Below are positions 8,032 through 16,513 of a stretch of 64,000 bases of DNA, one piece after another. A model generated the notes under the pieces. It was given only the letters and a program-made list of their open reading frames with translations. It was not told where the DNA came from and did no database searches. Position 1 is the stretch's first letter; the number at the start of each line of letters is the position of its first letter. The stretch is taken from positions 124,001-188,000 of the forward strand of contig NZ_JBLAVB010000005.1 of assembly GCF_047263945.1 (NCBI RefSeq). Direction: 5' to 3'. The position numbers and the translations under genes are program-made. This DNA comes from Rhodospirillum sp047263945. Its GTDB lineage: Bacteria; Pseudomonadota; Alphaproteobacteria; Rhodospirillales; Rhodospirillaceae.

Positions 8032-8679
8032 ATGTCGAGCTCCAAGGGCCAACGGATTCTCATTTTAGGCATCGGCAATGTGCTATGGGCGGATGAGGGG
8101 TTTGGCGTGCGCTGCGCCGAGACCCTGGACGCCCGCTACGTCTTCCCCGATACCGTCACCGTTATGGATGGCGGCACCCAGGGCCTTTACCTGCTTCCCT
8201 ATCTGGAGGACCACGACGCCCTGATCGTCTTCGACGCCGTGGATTACGGCCTGGAACCGGGGACCATGAAGGTGGTTCGGGGCGACGATGTTCCCGCCTT
8301 CATGGGCGCCAAAAAGATGAGCCTCCACCAGACCGGCTTCCAGGACGTGCTCGCCACCGCCACGTTGATGGGGTACTGCCCCGATCCCCTGCTGCTGATC
8401 GGCGTTCAACCCGTGGAGCTGGAGGACTACGGCGGAGGTCTGCGGGAGCTGACCGCCAGCCGGGTCGACACGGCCCTCCAGATCGCCCTGGACGAATTGC
8501 GCAGGGTCTTCGGCATCACTCCAGAGATTCGGATGGAGGCTTCCCCCGGTTTGACCCACCGCTCCATCGCCCGCGTGGACTATGAAACCGGCCGCCCCAG
8601 CGCCGAGGAGGCCTGTCGCATCGGCGACCCCCGATTTCTCGCCCCTGCGGGCGCCCGAACCAGCACGGGGGACCGTTAA
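8032..8679 (+). CDS. hupD: Hydrogenase maturation endopeptidase
   Basis: HupD removes the C-terminal tail of the HupL precursor after nickel insertion. The 215-residue protein has the M52 peptidase signature: GIGNVLWADEGFG near the N-terminus (Glu as nickel-sensing ligand), a conserved Asp in VFDAVDYG, and His in SLHQTGFQD. The start is ATG 8032, with the purine-rich GAGGGGGGA about 6 nt upstream; an in-frame upstream extension is open but lacks homology. First gene of the second hup unit, 3 nt from hupF. Confidence 0.94.
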   Translation: MSSSKGQRILILGIGNVLWADEGFGVRCAETLDARYVFPDTVTVMDGGTQGLYLLPYLEDHDALIVFDAVDYGLEPGTMKVVRGDDVPAFMGAKKMSLHQTGFQDVLATATLMGYCPDPLLLIGVQPVELEDYGGGLRELTASRVDTALQIALDELRRVFGITPEIRMEASPGLTHRSIARVDYETGRPSAEEACRIGDPRFLAPAGARTSTGDR

Positions 8680-8682
8680 GCC

Positions 8683-9006
8683 ATGTGCCTTGGCATCCCC
8701 ATGCGCATCCTCTCCGTCGAGGGGTTTTCCGCAGTCTGCGAGGCCGCGGATGGACAGACCGGATCCGTCGACCTCTCCCTGGTCGGCCCCCAGGAGCCAG
8801 AAACCTGGGTGCTCGCCTTCCTCGGCGCCGCAAGGGAAGTGCTCGACCCGGAGAACGCCGCCCAGATCTCCCGCGCCTTAGAGGGACTCCAATCCCTGTT
8901 GAATGGAGGCGATCTCGGAGACGCTTTCGCCGACCTGGAAGCCCGCGAGCCCGCCCTGCCACCCCACCTGGAAGCCGCCCGCCGGGTCGGCGCCAAGACC
9001 GCTTGA
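8683..9006 (+). CDS. hupF: HypC-family hydrogenase maturation chaperone HupF
   Basis: The protein begins MCLGIPMRIL; Cys2 is the conserved residue of HypC/HupF proteins that contacts the iron centre or the large subunit. At 107 residues it is slightly longer than HypC (98 residues, at 15075), with a C-terminal extension. In rhizobial systems HupF is a dedicated chaperone that protects HupL under oxygen; that role is inferred here from position between hupD and hupG. The locus therefore has two HypC-like proteins. Confidence 0.9.
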   Translation: MCLGIPMRILSVEGFSAVCEAADGQTGSVDLSLVGPQEPETWVLAFLGAAREVLDPENAAQISRALEGLQSLLNGGDLGDAFADLEAREPALPPHLEAARRVGAKTA

Positions 9007-9018
9007 GGAGCCAAGACC

Positions 9019-9447
9019 ATGTCCTCTTCCCTGATCGACCGCCTGACCGACGACTTGGGATGGCCTCGCCTCGATAGCCTTGCGGCCTTGGAGGCCCATC
9101 TCGCCACCCCCGGCGACCATTGCCTCTTCATCCCCGGGGATCCGGTCAAAAACCTGGAGACCAATGACGCCGCAGTGGTTCTGCCCGAACTGGTCCGCGC
9201 CTTCCAGGGTCGCTTCGATTGCGCCGTCATCGCCCCCGCCATCGAGGAAAAGGCCCGAACCCAGTTCGATTGCTGGCCCACCCCCAGCCTGATTTTCCTG
9301 CGGAACGGCACCCTTTTGGGCTCCATCCCCCGGGTGCGGGACTGGGCCGACTATCTGACCCGGACCAGTGCCATCCTGAATGGCCATGCCCAACCGGACG
9401 CCGACAGCGATGCGACGACCACCCCAACCCCGGCGACGGCCAACTGA
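9019..9447 (+). CDS. hupG: Thioredoxin-fold hydrogenase assembly protein HupG/HyaE
   Basis: A 142-residue protein of the HyaE/HupG family, with a thioredoxin-like core (LFIPGDPVKNLETND, then WPTPSLIFLRNGTLLG) but no CXXC redox pair, as is usual for the family. Family members bind the Tat-bearing small subunit and help its maturation. The C-terminus ends in a Thr/Ala/Pro-rich tail of about 25 residues with no visible structure. It follows hupF by 12 nt, with a ribosome site GAGGAG before ATG 9019. Confidence 0.88.
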   Translation: MSSSLIDRLTDDLGWPRLDSLAALEAHLATPGDHCLFIPGDPVKNLETNDAAVVLPELVRAFQGRFDCAVIAPAIEEKARTQFDCWPTPSLIFLRNGTLLGSIPRVRDWADYLTRTSAILNGHAQPDADSDATTTPTPATAN

Positions 9448-9466
9448 CGAGGACGGAGGATACCCC

Positions 9467-10312
9467 ATGCTGAACAATTTCACCCGTCCGCCCATTGGCT
9501 TCGGCGCGGGCTCCCAGCCCGCCTCCGGTGACGGGCAAGAGCTGGAATACATGCCCCTGCCCAAGGACATGCGCACCTTCCAGGCCCACCTGCCCGAGGT
9601 CGAGGACCCCGACGCCCTGGCCCCGGCCCTCGCCCTGATGGAGGCCATCGCCGAGGCCTGCGCCACCCACAGCGGTCAAGACAAAGCCTTTGACCTGGCG
9701 GGCCTTGATACCGCCAACCGCGCCCTGCTGGATGAAACCCTGGGCCGGGGCGAAGTCTCCGCCGACCTGTTTGACGCCGACCAGGGCAAGGTGACCGTTC
9801 AGATCACGGAATCGGTCTTCGCCGGGGTCTGGACCGTCATCGGCGATGGACCAGATCGGGTTGAGGTTTCTCCCATGCCCAAGGTGGTGGGAGAGCGGGC
9901 CTTCCGGCCCTCCGACGCGGGACTTGGCTCCCTGACCCCGGTCCTGCCCGGGGTGGTCAACGCCCCGCCACTCGTCACCGAGATGATGGACAAAAGCGCA
10001 AGCTGGAGGCCCGGCAGCGACGTTCATGTCATCAACCTCAGCCTGCTGCCCCATACGCCCGAGGACCTGAGCCACCTGGACATGGCCCTGGGGTCGGGCT
10101 CTGTGGCCATTGCCTCGCGCGGCTATGGGGATTGCCGGATCCGGGCAACCGCTCTGGCGAACGTCTGGAAAGTACAGTTCTTCAACTCCATGGACGCCAT
10201 GATCCTCGACACCTACGAGGTCACCGGCGTGCCCGAGGTGGCCATGGCCGCCAGGGAAGACCTGGAAGACAGCGCCGAACGCCTGCGCGAAGTGCTGGAG
10301 AGCATCCGATGA
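9467..10312 (+). CDS. hupH: Hydrogenase assembly protein HupH/HyaF
   Basis: A 281-residue member of the HupH/HyaF family, required in related bacteria for small-subunit maturation and Fe-S cluster assembly under oxygen. The start ATG 9467 has GGAGGA at 9455-9460; an in-frame extension reaching into hupG is rejected. The C-terminal block SRGYGDCRIRATALANVWKV is the typical conserved region of the family. Its stop codon overlaps the start of the next gene (ATGA), indicating translational coupling. Confidence 0.9.
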   Translation: MLNNFTRPPIGFGAGSQPASGDGQELEYMPLPKDMRTFQAHLPEVEDPDALAPALALMEAIAEACATHSGQDKAFDLAGLDTANRALLDETLGRGEVSADLFDADQGKVTVQITESVFAGVWTVIGDGPDRVEVSPMPKVVGERAFRPSDAGLGSLTPVLPGVVNAPPLVTEMMDKSASWRPGSDVHVINLSLLPHTPEDLSHLDMALGSGSVAIASRGYGDCRIRATALANVWKVQFFNSMDAMILDTYEVTGVPEVAMAAREDLEDSAERLREVLESIR

Positions 10313-11172
10313 CCACGTCACAATCCACCGCCCGCAGCGGCTTTGAGGGCTCCTATCTGGGTTCGGACAGCCGCATCTCGCCCCGCGCCATCCTGGAATG
10401 CAAGATCTGCTGGACCCCCTACGACCCCGCTGTCGGAGACGAGACCCGGCAGATCGAGCCTGGCACCGCCTTCCTCGACCTGCCCGGCGATTGGACCTGT
10501 CCCAATTGCGGCGGCGCCCGGGAGCAGTTCATGGTGCTGGAGGATCCGGGTCTGGGAGAGGAGGGTGTCCTGCCCGCCTCCGCCCCCGAATGCGCGGATC
10601 TGGTGGCGCGATTGGTGGCCGAATTCCGCGACATCAATATCGGAAAAATGCGAGACGTGCCCTTCCGCAACAAGGCACTGTCGGTGGAGGCCGTGGGTTT
10701 CCAGCCCTGGGAGGGGCATTACGTCGGCATCCTCATCGCCCCCTGGTTCATGAACCTGCTTCTCCTGCCTGGGCCTGGGGAGGACTGGAGCGCCGACCGA
10801 ACCGGCGCCAAGACCCTGTTCCAGTTCCCGTCCGGCCCCTATTCCTTCACCCATATGTCCATGCGGTTGACCGGGCCGTTCAAGGGGTGTTCCCTGTTCT
10901 CCCCCATGGGCGACTTCGAAAGCCACGAGGCGGCGGTGGCCGTTGCCCGGGCCGCCATGACAGCCCTGTTCGACCCGGACAATCGAGAGGATACCGACCG
11001 CCGCGAAACCATCCGCGCCCAGCGGGAGGCGGAGATCGCCGCGACGGATGCGACCTCCACCAAGCCCCGCACGCCGAAAGCTGAGGAAAACGTAAACTCC
11101 GAAGACCCTAAGGTCCTGGACCGCCGTGCCCTGTTCACCGGGCGAGCCAAGGAAAGCGATACCGAGCAATGA
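10309..11172 (+). CDS. hupJ: Rubredoxin-HupJ fusion for hydrogenase maturation
   Basis: The protein (287 residues) joins two domains that are separate genes, hupI and hupJ, in rhizobia. Residues about 28-75 form a rubredoxin: CKICWTPYDP, then PGTAFLDLPGDWTCPNCG, giving the four iron-binding cysteines. The remainder is HupJ/HybE-like ([NiFe]-hydrogenase assembly chaperone) with WFMNLLLLPG and the FPSGPYSF block. A charged, low-complexity C-terminal tail follows. Start ATG 10309 overlaps the hupH stop, and the stop overlaps hupK. The domain pair probably serves Fe-S cluster assembly of HupS in the presence of oxygen. Confidence 0.9.
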   Translation: MTTSQSTARSGFEGSYLGSDSRISPRAILECKICWTPYDPAVGDETRQIEPGTAFLDLPGDWTCPNCGGAREQFMVLEDPGLGEEGVLPASAPECADLVARLVAEFRDINIGKMRDVPFRNKALSVEAVGFQPWEGHYVGILIAPWFMNLLLLPGPGEDWSADRTGAKTLFQFPSGPYSFTHMSMRLTGPFKGCSLFSPMGDFESHEAAVAVARAAMTALFDPDNREDTDRRETIRAQREAEIAATDATSTKPRTPKAEENVNSEDPKVLDRRALFTGRAKESDTEQ

Positions 11173-12149
11173 CATCCGCCCCCACAGCCCTGCGCCTGCG
11201 CCTGACGCCGGGTCTCCAGGGGCTGGATGTGCAGATCACGCCGCCGGTTGAGCTGCCCCTGGCCGCGCTCCTCCGGGGCAAGGATCCAGAGACTGCGGCA
11301 TCCCTGGTGGGACGGCTTTTTAACATCTGTGGCGCAGCGCAGGAGGCTGCGGCCCGCTCGGCCCTCGGTTTGGCTTTGGACTCCGCCTTGGAAAAACGAG
11401 TGGTTACGGAAACCCTGCGGGAACATGGGGTGAAGCTGTTCCTCCTTTGGCCCGGGCTTTTGGGAATCGAGCCCGACCGAGCAGCGGCGACCCTGCTGGC
11501 CCGCGCCCTGGACAACGAAACCATGGTTGCCACTCTTCGGGTCTCCCTATTCGGCCCCAAAGGTATCCTGCCCGAGGACTGGAGCGCCTTCGAGCGATGG
11601 ATAGACAGCACCGGGTCGGCTCCGGCCCGGTGCATGAAAGCCGTGCGGGACGGCTGGAATCCAGCCTGGGGCCGCGCGGACCTGCCCAGCCGCCTCCCCC
11701 TCGCAGGCAGCTGGCCCGGTTCTCCGGACCTTGCCCCCCTGCGGGACAATGGGGTGGGCGGGCGGCTGTCGGGGCACCCTTTGATGGTCGCCATTGCGGA
11801 TCGCTTGGGGCGGGGTGTCCTCTGGCGCATGACCGCAAGGTTGGTGGAAATGGAATGCCTGCTCTCTGGTACCGCCCCCTCCCCCTTCCGCGCGCCGGGC
11901 GTGGTCGAGGCAGCCAGAGGAACCCTCTTCACCCGCGCCAAGATGGACGACGCGGGGAGGGTTGCCAACCTGGAGCGCCTGACGCCCACGGATTTTGCTT
12001 TGGCTCCCGGAGGTGCGCTGGAATTGGCCCTGTCCAGCCTGCCCTGTAACGCGCCAAACCTGGAAGCCCTGGCCCGACTGGCGGTGGATGTCATCGACCC
12101 CTGCTTTGCCGTGGAGCTGACGGTGGAAGGAGCCCCCCGCCATGCATGA
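11169..12149 (+). CDS. hupK: HupK, large-subunit-like hydrogenase maturation scaffold
   Basis: A 326-residue HupK. It keeps degenerate versions of the two HupL ligand motifs: FNICGAAQ near residue 55 in place of RICGVCTG, and DPCFAVEL near the C-terminus in place of DPCLAC. Each therefore retains one cysteine of a pair. This is the family hallmark and suggests a scaffold holding the Fe(CN)2CO unit before transfer to HupL, probably with HypC or HupF. It overlaps hupJ by 4 nt and hypA by 8 nt. Confidence 0.9.
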   Translation: MTSAPTALRLRLTPGLQGLDVQITPPVELPLAALLRGKDPETAASLVGRLFNICGAAQEAAARSALGLALDSALEKRVVTETLREHGVKLFLLWPGLLGIEPDRAAATLLARALDNETMVATLRVSLFGPKGILPEDWSAFERWIDSTGSAPARCMKAVRDGWNPAWGRADLPSRLPLAGSWPGSPDLAPLRDNGVGGRLSGHPLMVAIADRLGRGVLWRMTARLVEMECLLSGTAPSPFRAPGVVEAARGTLFTRAKMDDAGRVANLERLTPTDFALAPGGALELALSSLPCNAPNLEALARLAVDVIDPCFAVELTVEGAPRHA

Positions 12150-12483
12150 AATGTCCCTCTGCGAAGGCATCCTCCAGATCCTGGAGGACAATGCCAAAAC
12201 CAACGGCTTTACCAAGGTGAAGCGGGTGCGCCTGGAAGTGGGCCGTTTCGCCGGGGTGGAAGTCGAGGCCCTGCGCTTTGGCTTCGACATTGTGATGCGC
12301 GGATCCCTGGCCGAGGGCGCAGCGCTGGAGATCATCGACCAACCGGGCCTCGCCCATTGCTTTGGCTGCGGCGAGACCGTCGAACTCAACACCCGCCTGG
12401 ACCCCTGCCCCCTATGCGGAAGCGGGCGTCTGTCGCCAACCGGTGGCGACGATATGCGGATCAAAGACCTGGAGGTGGTGTGA
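12142..12483 (+). CDS. hypA: Hydrogenase nickel-incorporation protein HypA
   Basis: The 113-residue protein begins MHEMSLCEG; His2 and Glu3 are the nickel-binding residues of HypA. A zinc site is formed by CFGC and CPLC near residues 73-95. HypA works with HypB to insert nickel into the HupL precursor. The start overlaps hupK by 8 nt, and hypB follows after a single base. Confidence 0.96.
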   Translation: MHEMSLCEGILQILEDNAKTNGFTKVKRVRLEVGRFAGVEVEALRFGFDIVMRGSLAEGAALEIIDQPGLAHCFGCGETVELNTRLDPCPLCGSGRLSPTGGDDMRIKDLEVV

Positions 12484-12484
12484 C

Positions 12485-13393
12485 ATGTGTACGGTTTGCG
12501 GATGCGCCGGGGACGGCGCCAAGGTCGAAGGACAGGCCTATGGTCATGGCCATCATCATCCCCATGGTCATGACCATCACCACCATGACCATGCTCATTC
12601 GCCGGGTCACGACCATGGGCACGGTCCTTCCCACAAGGATCATGTCCAGGGAGATCTGCATTATGGTCAGGGTCCCGCCCATGCCCATGCACCGGGCCTG
12701 ACCCAGGCCCGCATGGTGGAAATCGAGACCAGCATTCTCTCGAAGAACGATGCCTATGCTGACACCAACCGGGCGCGGCTGGCCGCCCTGGAGACACTGG
12801 CACTCAACCTCGTCTCCTCCCCGGGCAGCGGCAAAACGACCCTGCTCTGCAGGACCGTCAGCGCCTTGATGGCGCGCCATCCTGTGGCCGTCCCAGTGGC
12901 CGTCATCGAAGGGGACCAGCAAACCGCCAATGATGCCGACCGGATCCGCGCCACCGGCGCTCCGGCCATCCAGGTCAACACCGGCAAGGGCTGCCACCTG
13001 GACGCCCATATGGTGGGCCATGCCATTGACCACCTGTCCCCGACACCCGGCGGCGTGCTGTTCATCGAAAACGTCGGCAATCTGGTTTGCCCCGCAGCCT
13101 TCGACCTGGGAGAGGCGGTCAAGGTCGCCATCCTGTCCGTCACGGAGGGTGAGGACAAACCCCTGAAATATCCCGATATGTTCGCCGCCGCCGGGCTGGT
13201 GATTCTCAACAAGATCGATCTGGCGCCCCATTGTGACATCGACCTGGAGCTCTACGAGACCAATGCCCGCCGGGTGAACCCGGGAGTGGAGGTGATCCGT
13301 CTTTCGGCCCGTACTGGCGAGGGGATGGCGGCTTGGCTAGACTGGATCGAAAATCGCCGCGCGGCCCTGATCCCCACCGCAGCGGCCCAATAA
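12485..13393 (+). CDS. hypB: Nickel-binding GTPase HypB
   Basis: A 302-residue GTPase that delivers nickel to hydrogenase together with HypA. The N-terminus MCTVCGC carries the high-affinity nickel cysteines. Residues about 20-75 are extremely histidine-rich (HGHGHHHPHGHDHHHHDHAH and later clusters), a nickel-storage stretch seen in rhizobial and Rhodobacter HypB. The P-loop SSPGSGKTT is near residue 110, and LNKIDLAP provides the NKxD guanine motif. The start is ATG 12485, one base after the hypA stop; an upstream in-frame extension overlapping hypA is rejected. Confidence 0.96.
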   Translation: MCTVCGCAGDGAKVEGQAYGHGHHHPHGHDHHHHDHAHSPGHDHGHGPSHKDHVQGDLHYGQGPAHAHAPGLTQARMVEIETSILSKNDAYADTNRARLAALETLALNLVSSPGSGKTTLLCRTVSALMARHPVAVPVAVIEGDQQTANDADRIRATGAPAIQVNTGKGCHLDAHMVGHAIDHLSPTPGGVLFIENVGNLVCPAAFDLGEAVKVAILSVTEGEDKPLKYPDMFAAAGLVILNKIDLAPHCDIDLELYETNARRVNPGVEVIRLSARTGEGMAAWLDWIENRRAALIPTAAAQ

Positions 13394-13417
13394 ACCCCAG
13401 GGAAAGGGAGACCGGCC

Positions 13418-14911
13418 ATGAACTCCGCGCGCAATCCCGCCGTCCTGCTGGTGGACGACGAACAACGCTCGCTCGATGCCATGGAGATGGCGCTGGAGGA
13501 CGAATTCACCGTCTTCACCGCCAATTCTGCGGAAGAGGCCCTGGAGATTCTGCATGACGAATGGATCCAGGTGATCCTCTGCGACCAGCGCATGCCCGGC
13601 ACCACCGGGGTGGCCCTTCTGTCCCAGGCCCGGGAACGCTGGCCGGAGACCATCCGCATCATCGTGACCGGTTACACGGAAACCGACGACATCATCCGTG
13701 CCATCAACGAAGCCGGAATCTACCAATTTCTGACCAAGCCCTGGCACCCGGACCAATTGGTCATGGCCGCACGGAACGGCGCCCGGCTGTTCCAACTCCA
13801 GCGGGAGCACGACCGCCTGTCTTTGGAGATGCGCCAACTTACCCCCGTGGCAGAACGCCGGGTCTCCCACCGGCGGGAGGCCCTGAAGCGGGGCTTCGGT
13901 TTCGAGCGGATCATCCGCACCGCAGACTCACCCATGCAGGCCCTCTGCTCTGTCGCCGCCCAGATCGCCACCTTTGACGTCCCCGCCCTGGTGACTGGCG
14001 AGACAGGAACGGGCAAGGAATTGCTGGCCCGAGCCATCCATTACGGCTCCCTGCGTTCGGACAAACCCTTCCACGCGGTCCATTGCGGCGCCATCCCCGA
14101 CGAGTTGCTGGAATCCGAACTCTTCGGCCATAAGAAAGGCGCCTTCACCGGGGCTCACGCCAACCGCATGGGTCTGCTGGAACAGGCCGACGGCGGCACG
14201 GTCTTCCTCGACGAGATCGGCGACACCTCCCCGGCCTTCCAGGTCAAACTGCTGCGCTTCCTGCAGGAGGGCGAGATCCGCCCGGTCGGCTCCAACGAGA
14301 CCCTGACCGTAAACGTCCGCATCGTCGCCGCGACCAACCGCGACCTGGAAGAGGAAGCCCGCGCCGGGCGCTTCCGGGACGACCTGTTTTACCGGCTGGC
14401 CGTCAGCCCCTTGCGCCTGCCCTCCTTACGTGAACGGCCCCAGGACATTCCCCTGTTGGCCGAACATATCCTGGACACGGCCATGACGACCCACGGCAAA
14501 CGGGTCAACGGCATTGAACCGGCGGCCCTGGTCTTCCTGTCCGCCTACGACTGGCCGGGCAACGTGCGGGAACTGGAAAACGAAATCCTGCGCATGCTGA
14601 TGATGGCCACCGGCGACAGCCTGTCGGCGGCGGATATCGCCCCCCGTATCCTGCGGGCCGCTCCGGTGGGAGCAGAAACGGATCCCGCAGCCGAAGCGGT
14701 GCTCTGCATTGAGGGCACCCTGAAGGACCGGGTGGAACGGATGGAAGCCCGCATCCTGCGCGAAACCCTGACCCGCCTGCGCTGGAACAAAAGCCGCGCG
14801 GCGGAGGAATTGGGACTCAGCCGGGTGGGCCTGCGGGCCAAGCTGGACCGCTACGGCATCGACTCCCCCCTCCGCGAAGTTGAGACCGAAGACGAAGCAC
14901 TCTCGGGGTGA
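13418..14911 (+). CDS. hupR: NtrC-type response regulator of hydrogenase genes, HupR/HoxA
   Basis: A 497-residue sigma-54 activator. The receiver domain (1-120) has Asp13/Asp14 and the phosphoacceptor Asp56 in LCDQRMPG. The AAA+ domain has GETGTGKE (about 194), the GAFTGA loop (about 241) that contacts sigma-54, and DEIGD. A Fis-type helix-turn-helix is at the C-terminus (RAAEELGLSRVGLRAKL). In R. capsulatus the orthologous HupR activates hupSLC in its unphosphorylated form, with HupT and HupUV sensing H2; those partner genes are not in the window. Both hup units here have -24/-12 promoters, consistent with control by this protein. Confidence 0.93.
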   Translation: MNSARNPAVLLVDDEQRSLDAMEMALEDEFTVFTANSAEEALEILHDEWIQVILCDQRMPGTTGVALLSQARERWPETIRIIVTGYTETDDIIRAINEAGIYQFLTKPWHPDQLVMAARNGARLFQLQREHDRLSLEMRQLTPVAERRVSHRREALKRGFGFERIIRTADSPMQALCSVAAQIATFDVPALVTGETGTGKELLARAIHYGSLRSDKPFHAVHCGAIPDELLESELFGHKKGAFTGAHANRMGLLEQADGGTVFLDEIGDTSPAFQVKLLRFLQEGEIRPVGSNETLTVNVRIVAATNRDLEEEARAGRFRDDLFYRLAVSPLRLPSLRERPQDIPLLAEHILDTAMTTHGKRVNGIEPAALVFLSAYDWPGNVRELENEILRMLMMATGDSLSAADIAPRILRAAPVGAETDPAAEAVLCIEGTLKDRVERMEARILRETLTRLRWNKSRAAEELGLSRVGLRAKLDRYGIDSPLREVETEDEALSG

Positions 14912-15056
14912 GGCAGTTGGGGGCTATCGCCCCCAAAAAACCCATTTGGGAGGCGATGCCTCCCAAACCCTCCCTTTGTTTGGGAGAGAATGACGAAGAA
15001 GAAAAAGAGGGGTTTGGGGACATCGTCCCCAATTGGGTGTGGGCGAAAGCCCACTC
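14907..15056. repeat. Mosaic G/C hairpin repeat, copy 2 (divergent)
   Basis: Between hupR and hypC lies a run of palindromes: GGGGGCTATCGCCCCC, CCCATTTGGG, GGAGGCGATGCCTCC, a purine-rich AAGAAGAAAAAGAGG block, GGGGACATCGTCCCC and GTGGGCGAAAGCCCAC. The module layout resembles the elements at 3925 and 59078 with different module sequences. It would form strong hairpins in the mRNA between hupR and hypC and could reduce read-through to hypCDE. Confidence 0.7.
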
Positions 15057-15074
15057 GAAGAGGAGCAACGAACC

Positions 15075-15371
15075 ATGTGCCTAGGCATCCCCGGCCAAGT
15101 GGTCGAAATCACCGACGCGGCCAACATGATGGGCATGGTCGACGTCTCGGGCGTGCGCCGGGCGGTCAATCTGGCCTGCGTGGCTGGAGACGGCCCCCTG
15201 GAGGACGTCATCGGGCAATGGGTGCTCGTCCATGTGGGCTTCGCGATGAGCCGCATCGACCCGGAGGAAGCCGCAGCGACCCTAAAGGCGCTGGAGGACC
15301 TGGGAGACGCCATGGCCGAGATCGAGGCCATACGGGGAGCCGACCGCATGATGGAAGGCGAAACCCCATGA
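15075..15371 (+). CDS. hypC: Hydrogenase maturation chaperone HypC
   Basis: A 98-residue protein starting MCLGIPGQVVEI, the canonical HypC N-terminus with essential Cys2. HypC forms the scaffold complex with HypD on which Fe(CN)2CO is assembled, then hands it to the large subunit. The start is ATG 15075, with AGAGGAG upstream. The last codons overlap hypD (ATGA). Confidence 0.95.
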   Translation: MCLGIPGQVVEITDAANMMGMVDVSGVRRAVNLACVAGDGPLEDVIGQWVLVHVGFAMSRIDPEEAAATLKALEDLGDAMAEIEAIRGADRMMEGETP

Positions 15372-16513
15372 AATACACCGACGAATTCCGCGACCCGATC
15401 AAGGCTAAAAGCCTGCTCGCCGCCATCGAAACCCAGGTCTCTCGCACCGGGGCCACGGCAGACCACCCCTTGCATATCATGGAGATTTGCGGCGGGCACA
15501 CCCATGCCATCTTCCGCTACGGCCTGGACAAGCTGACGCCCGACGCCATCGAATTCATTCACGGTCCCGGCTGTCCGGTCTGCGTCCTGCCCATGAGCCG
15601 GGTGGACGACTGCCTGGACATCGCCGAGCGCCCGGACGTGATCTTCACCACCTTCGGCGACGCCATGCGCGTGCCCGGCACCCGGGGCAGCCTGATGCAG
15701 GCCAAAGCCCGGGGCGCGGATATCCGCATGGTCTATTCTCCCCTCGACGCCCTGGAGCTGGCCCGCCGCCATCCGGATAAGGAGGTGGTCTTCTTCGGCC
15801 TGGGCTTCGAAACCACCATGCCCTCCACCGCCCTGACCCTGCAACAGGCTGCGCGGGAGAACCGGACGAACTTTTCCCTGTTCTGCAACCATATCCTCGT
15901 GCCGCCGCCCATTAAGGCTCTGCTGGACGACCCGGATATGGCCTTGGATGGCTTCGTCGGGCCGGGCCATGTTTCCATGGTCATCGGTACCGCGCCCTAT
16001 GACTTCATCGCCCGGGACTACGGCAAACCCCTGGTGGTCGCCGGGTTCGAACCCCTGGACCTGTTGCAAGCCGTCCTGATGGTGGTCACCCAGATCGCCG
16101 AGGGCCGGGCCGAGATCGAGAACCAATACGCCCGCATTGTCCCCAAGGACGGCAACCCCGCAGCCCTGGCGGCCATCGCCGATGTCTACACCCCCCGGGA
16201 TGCCTTCGACTGGCGCGGCCTGGGGGAGATCGACAAATCCGGCGTGAAAATCCGCCCGACCTATGCCGCCTTCGACGCCGAGGAGAAATTTGGCGTCGGC
16301 TATGGGGCGGGCAAGACCTCGGGCCGGGAAATGGCCTTGCCGGACATGGAGGGTTGCCTCTGCGGCGAGGTGGTCAAAGGCAAGGTCAAGCCCTGGGCCT
16401 GCCCCAAATTCGGCGCCGAATGCACACCCGATACCCCCTTGGGAGCACTCATGGTCTCCTCCGAGGGCGCCTGCGCCGCCTATCACCTTTACGCCGACAC
16501 CCTGACCCTATGA
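15368..16513 (+). CDS. hypD: Hydrogenase maturation protein HypD
   Basis: A 381-residue [4Fe-4S] protein that, with HypC, holds iron while HypE transfers cyanide. Conserved motifs are MEICGGHTH, HGPGCPVCV, FFGLGFETTMPSTA and GPGHVSMVIG, with the C-terminal cysteines in GCLCGEV and WACPKFGAEC. The start ATG 15368 overlaps the hypC stop, and the stop overlaps the hypE start. A long in-frame extension upstream through the repeat region is not part of the gene. Confidence 0.96.
   Translation: MKYTDEFRDPIKAKSLLAAIETQVSRTGATADHPLHIMEICGGHTHAIFRYGLDKLTPDAIEFIHGPGCPVCVLPMSRVDDCLDIAERPDVIFTTFGDAMRVPGTRGSLMQAKARGADIRMVYSPLDALELARRHPDKEVVFFGLGFETTMPSTALTLQQAARENRTNFSLFCNHILVPPPIKALLDDPDMALDGFVGPGHVSMVIGTAPYDFIARDYGKPLVVAGFEPLDLLQAVLMVVTQIAEGRAEIENQYARIVPKDGNPAALAAIADVYTPRDAFDWRGLGEIDKSGVKIRPTYAAFDAEEKFGVGYGAGKTSGREMALPDMEGCLCGEVVKGKVKPWACPKFGAECTPDTPLGALMVSSEGACAAYHLYADTLTL

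Noticed and set aside
7841..8068. Small 75-codon frame before hupD
   Set aside because: It begins inside the sigma-54 promoter, has no ribosome site and overlaps the hupD start.
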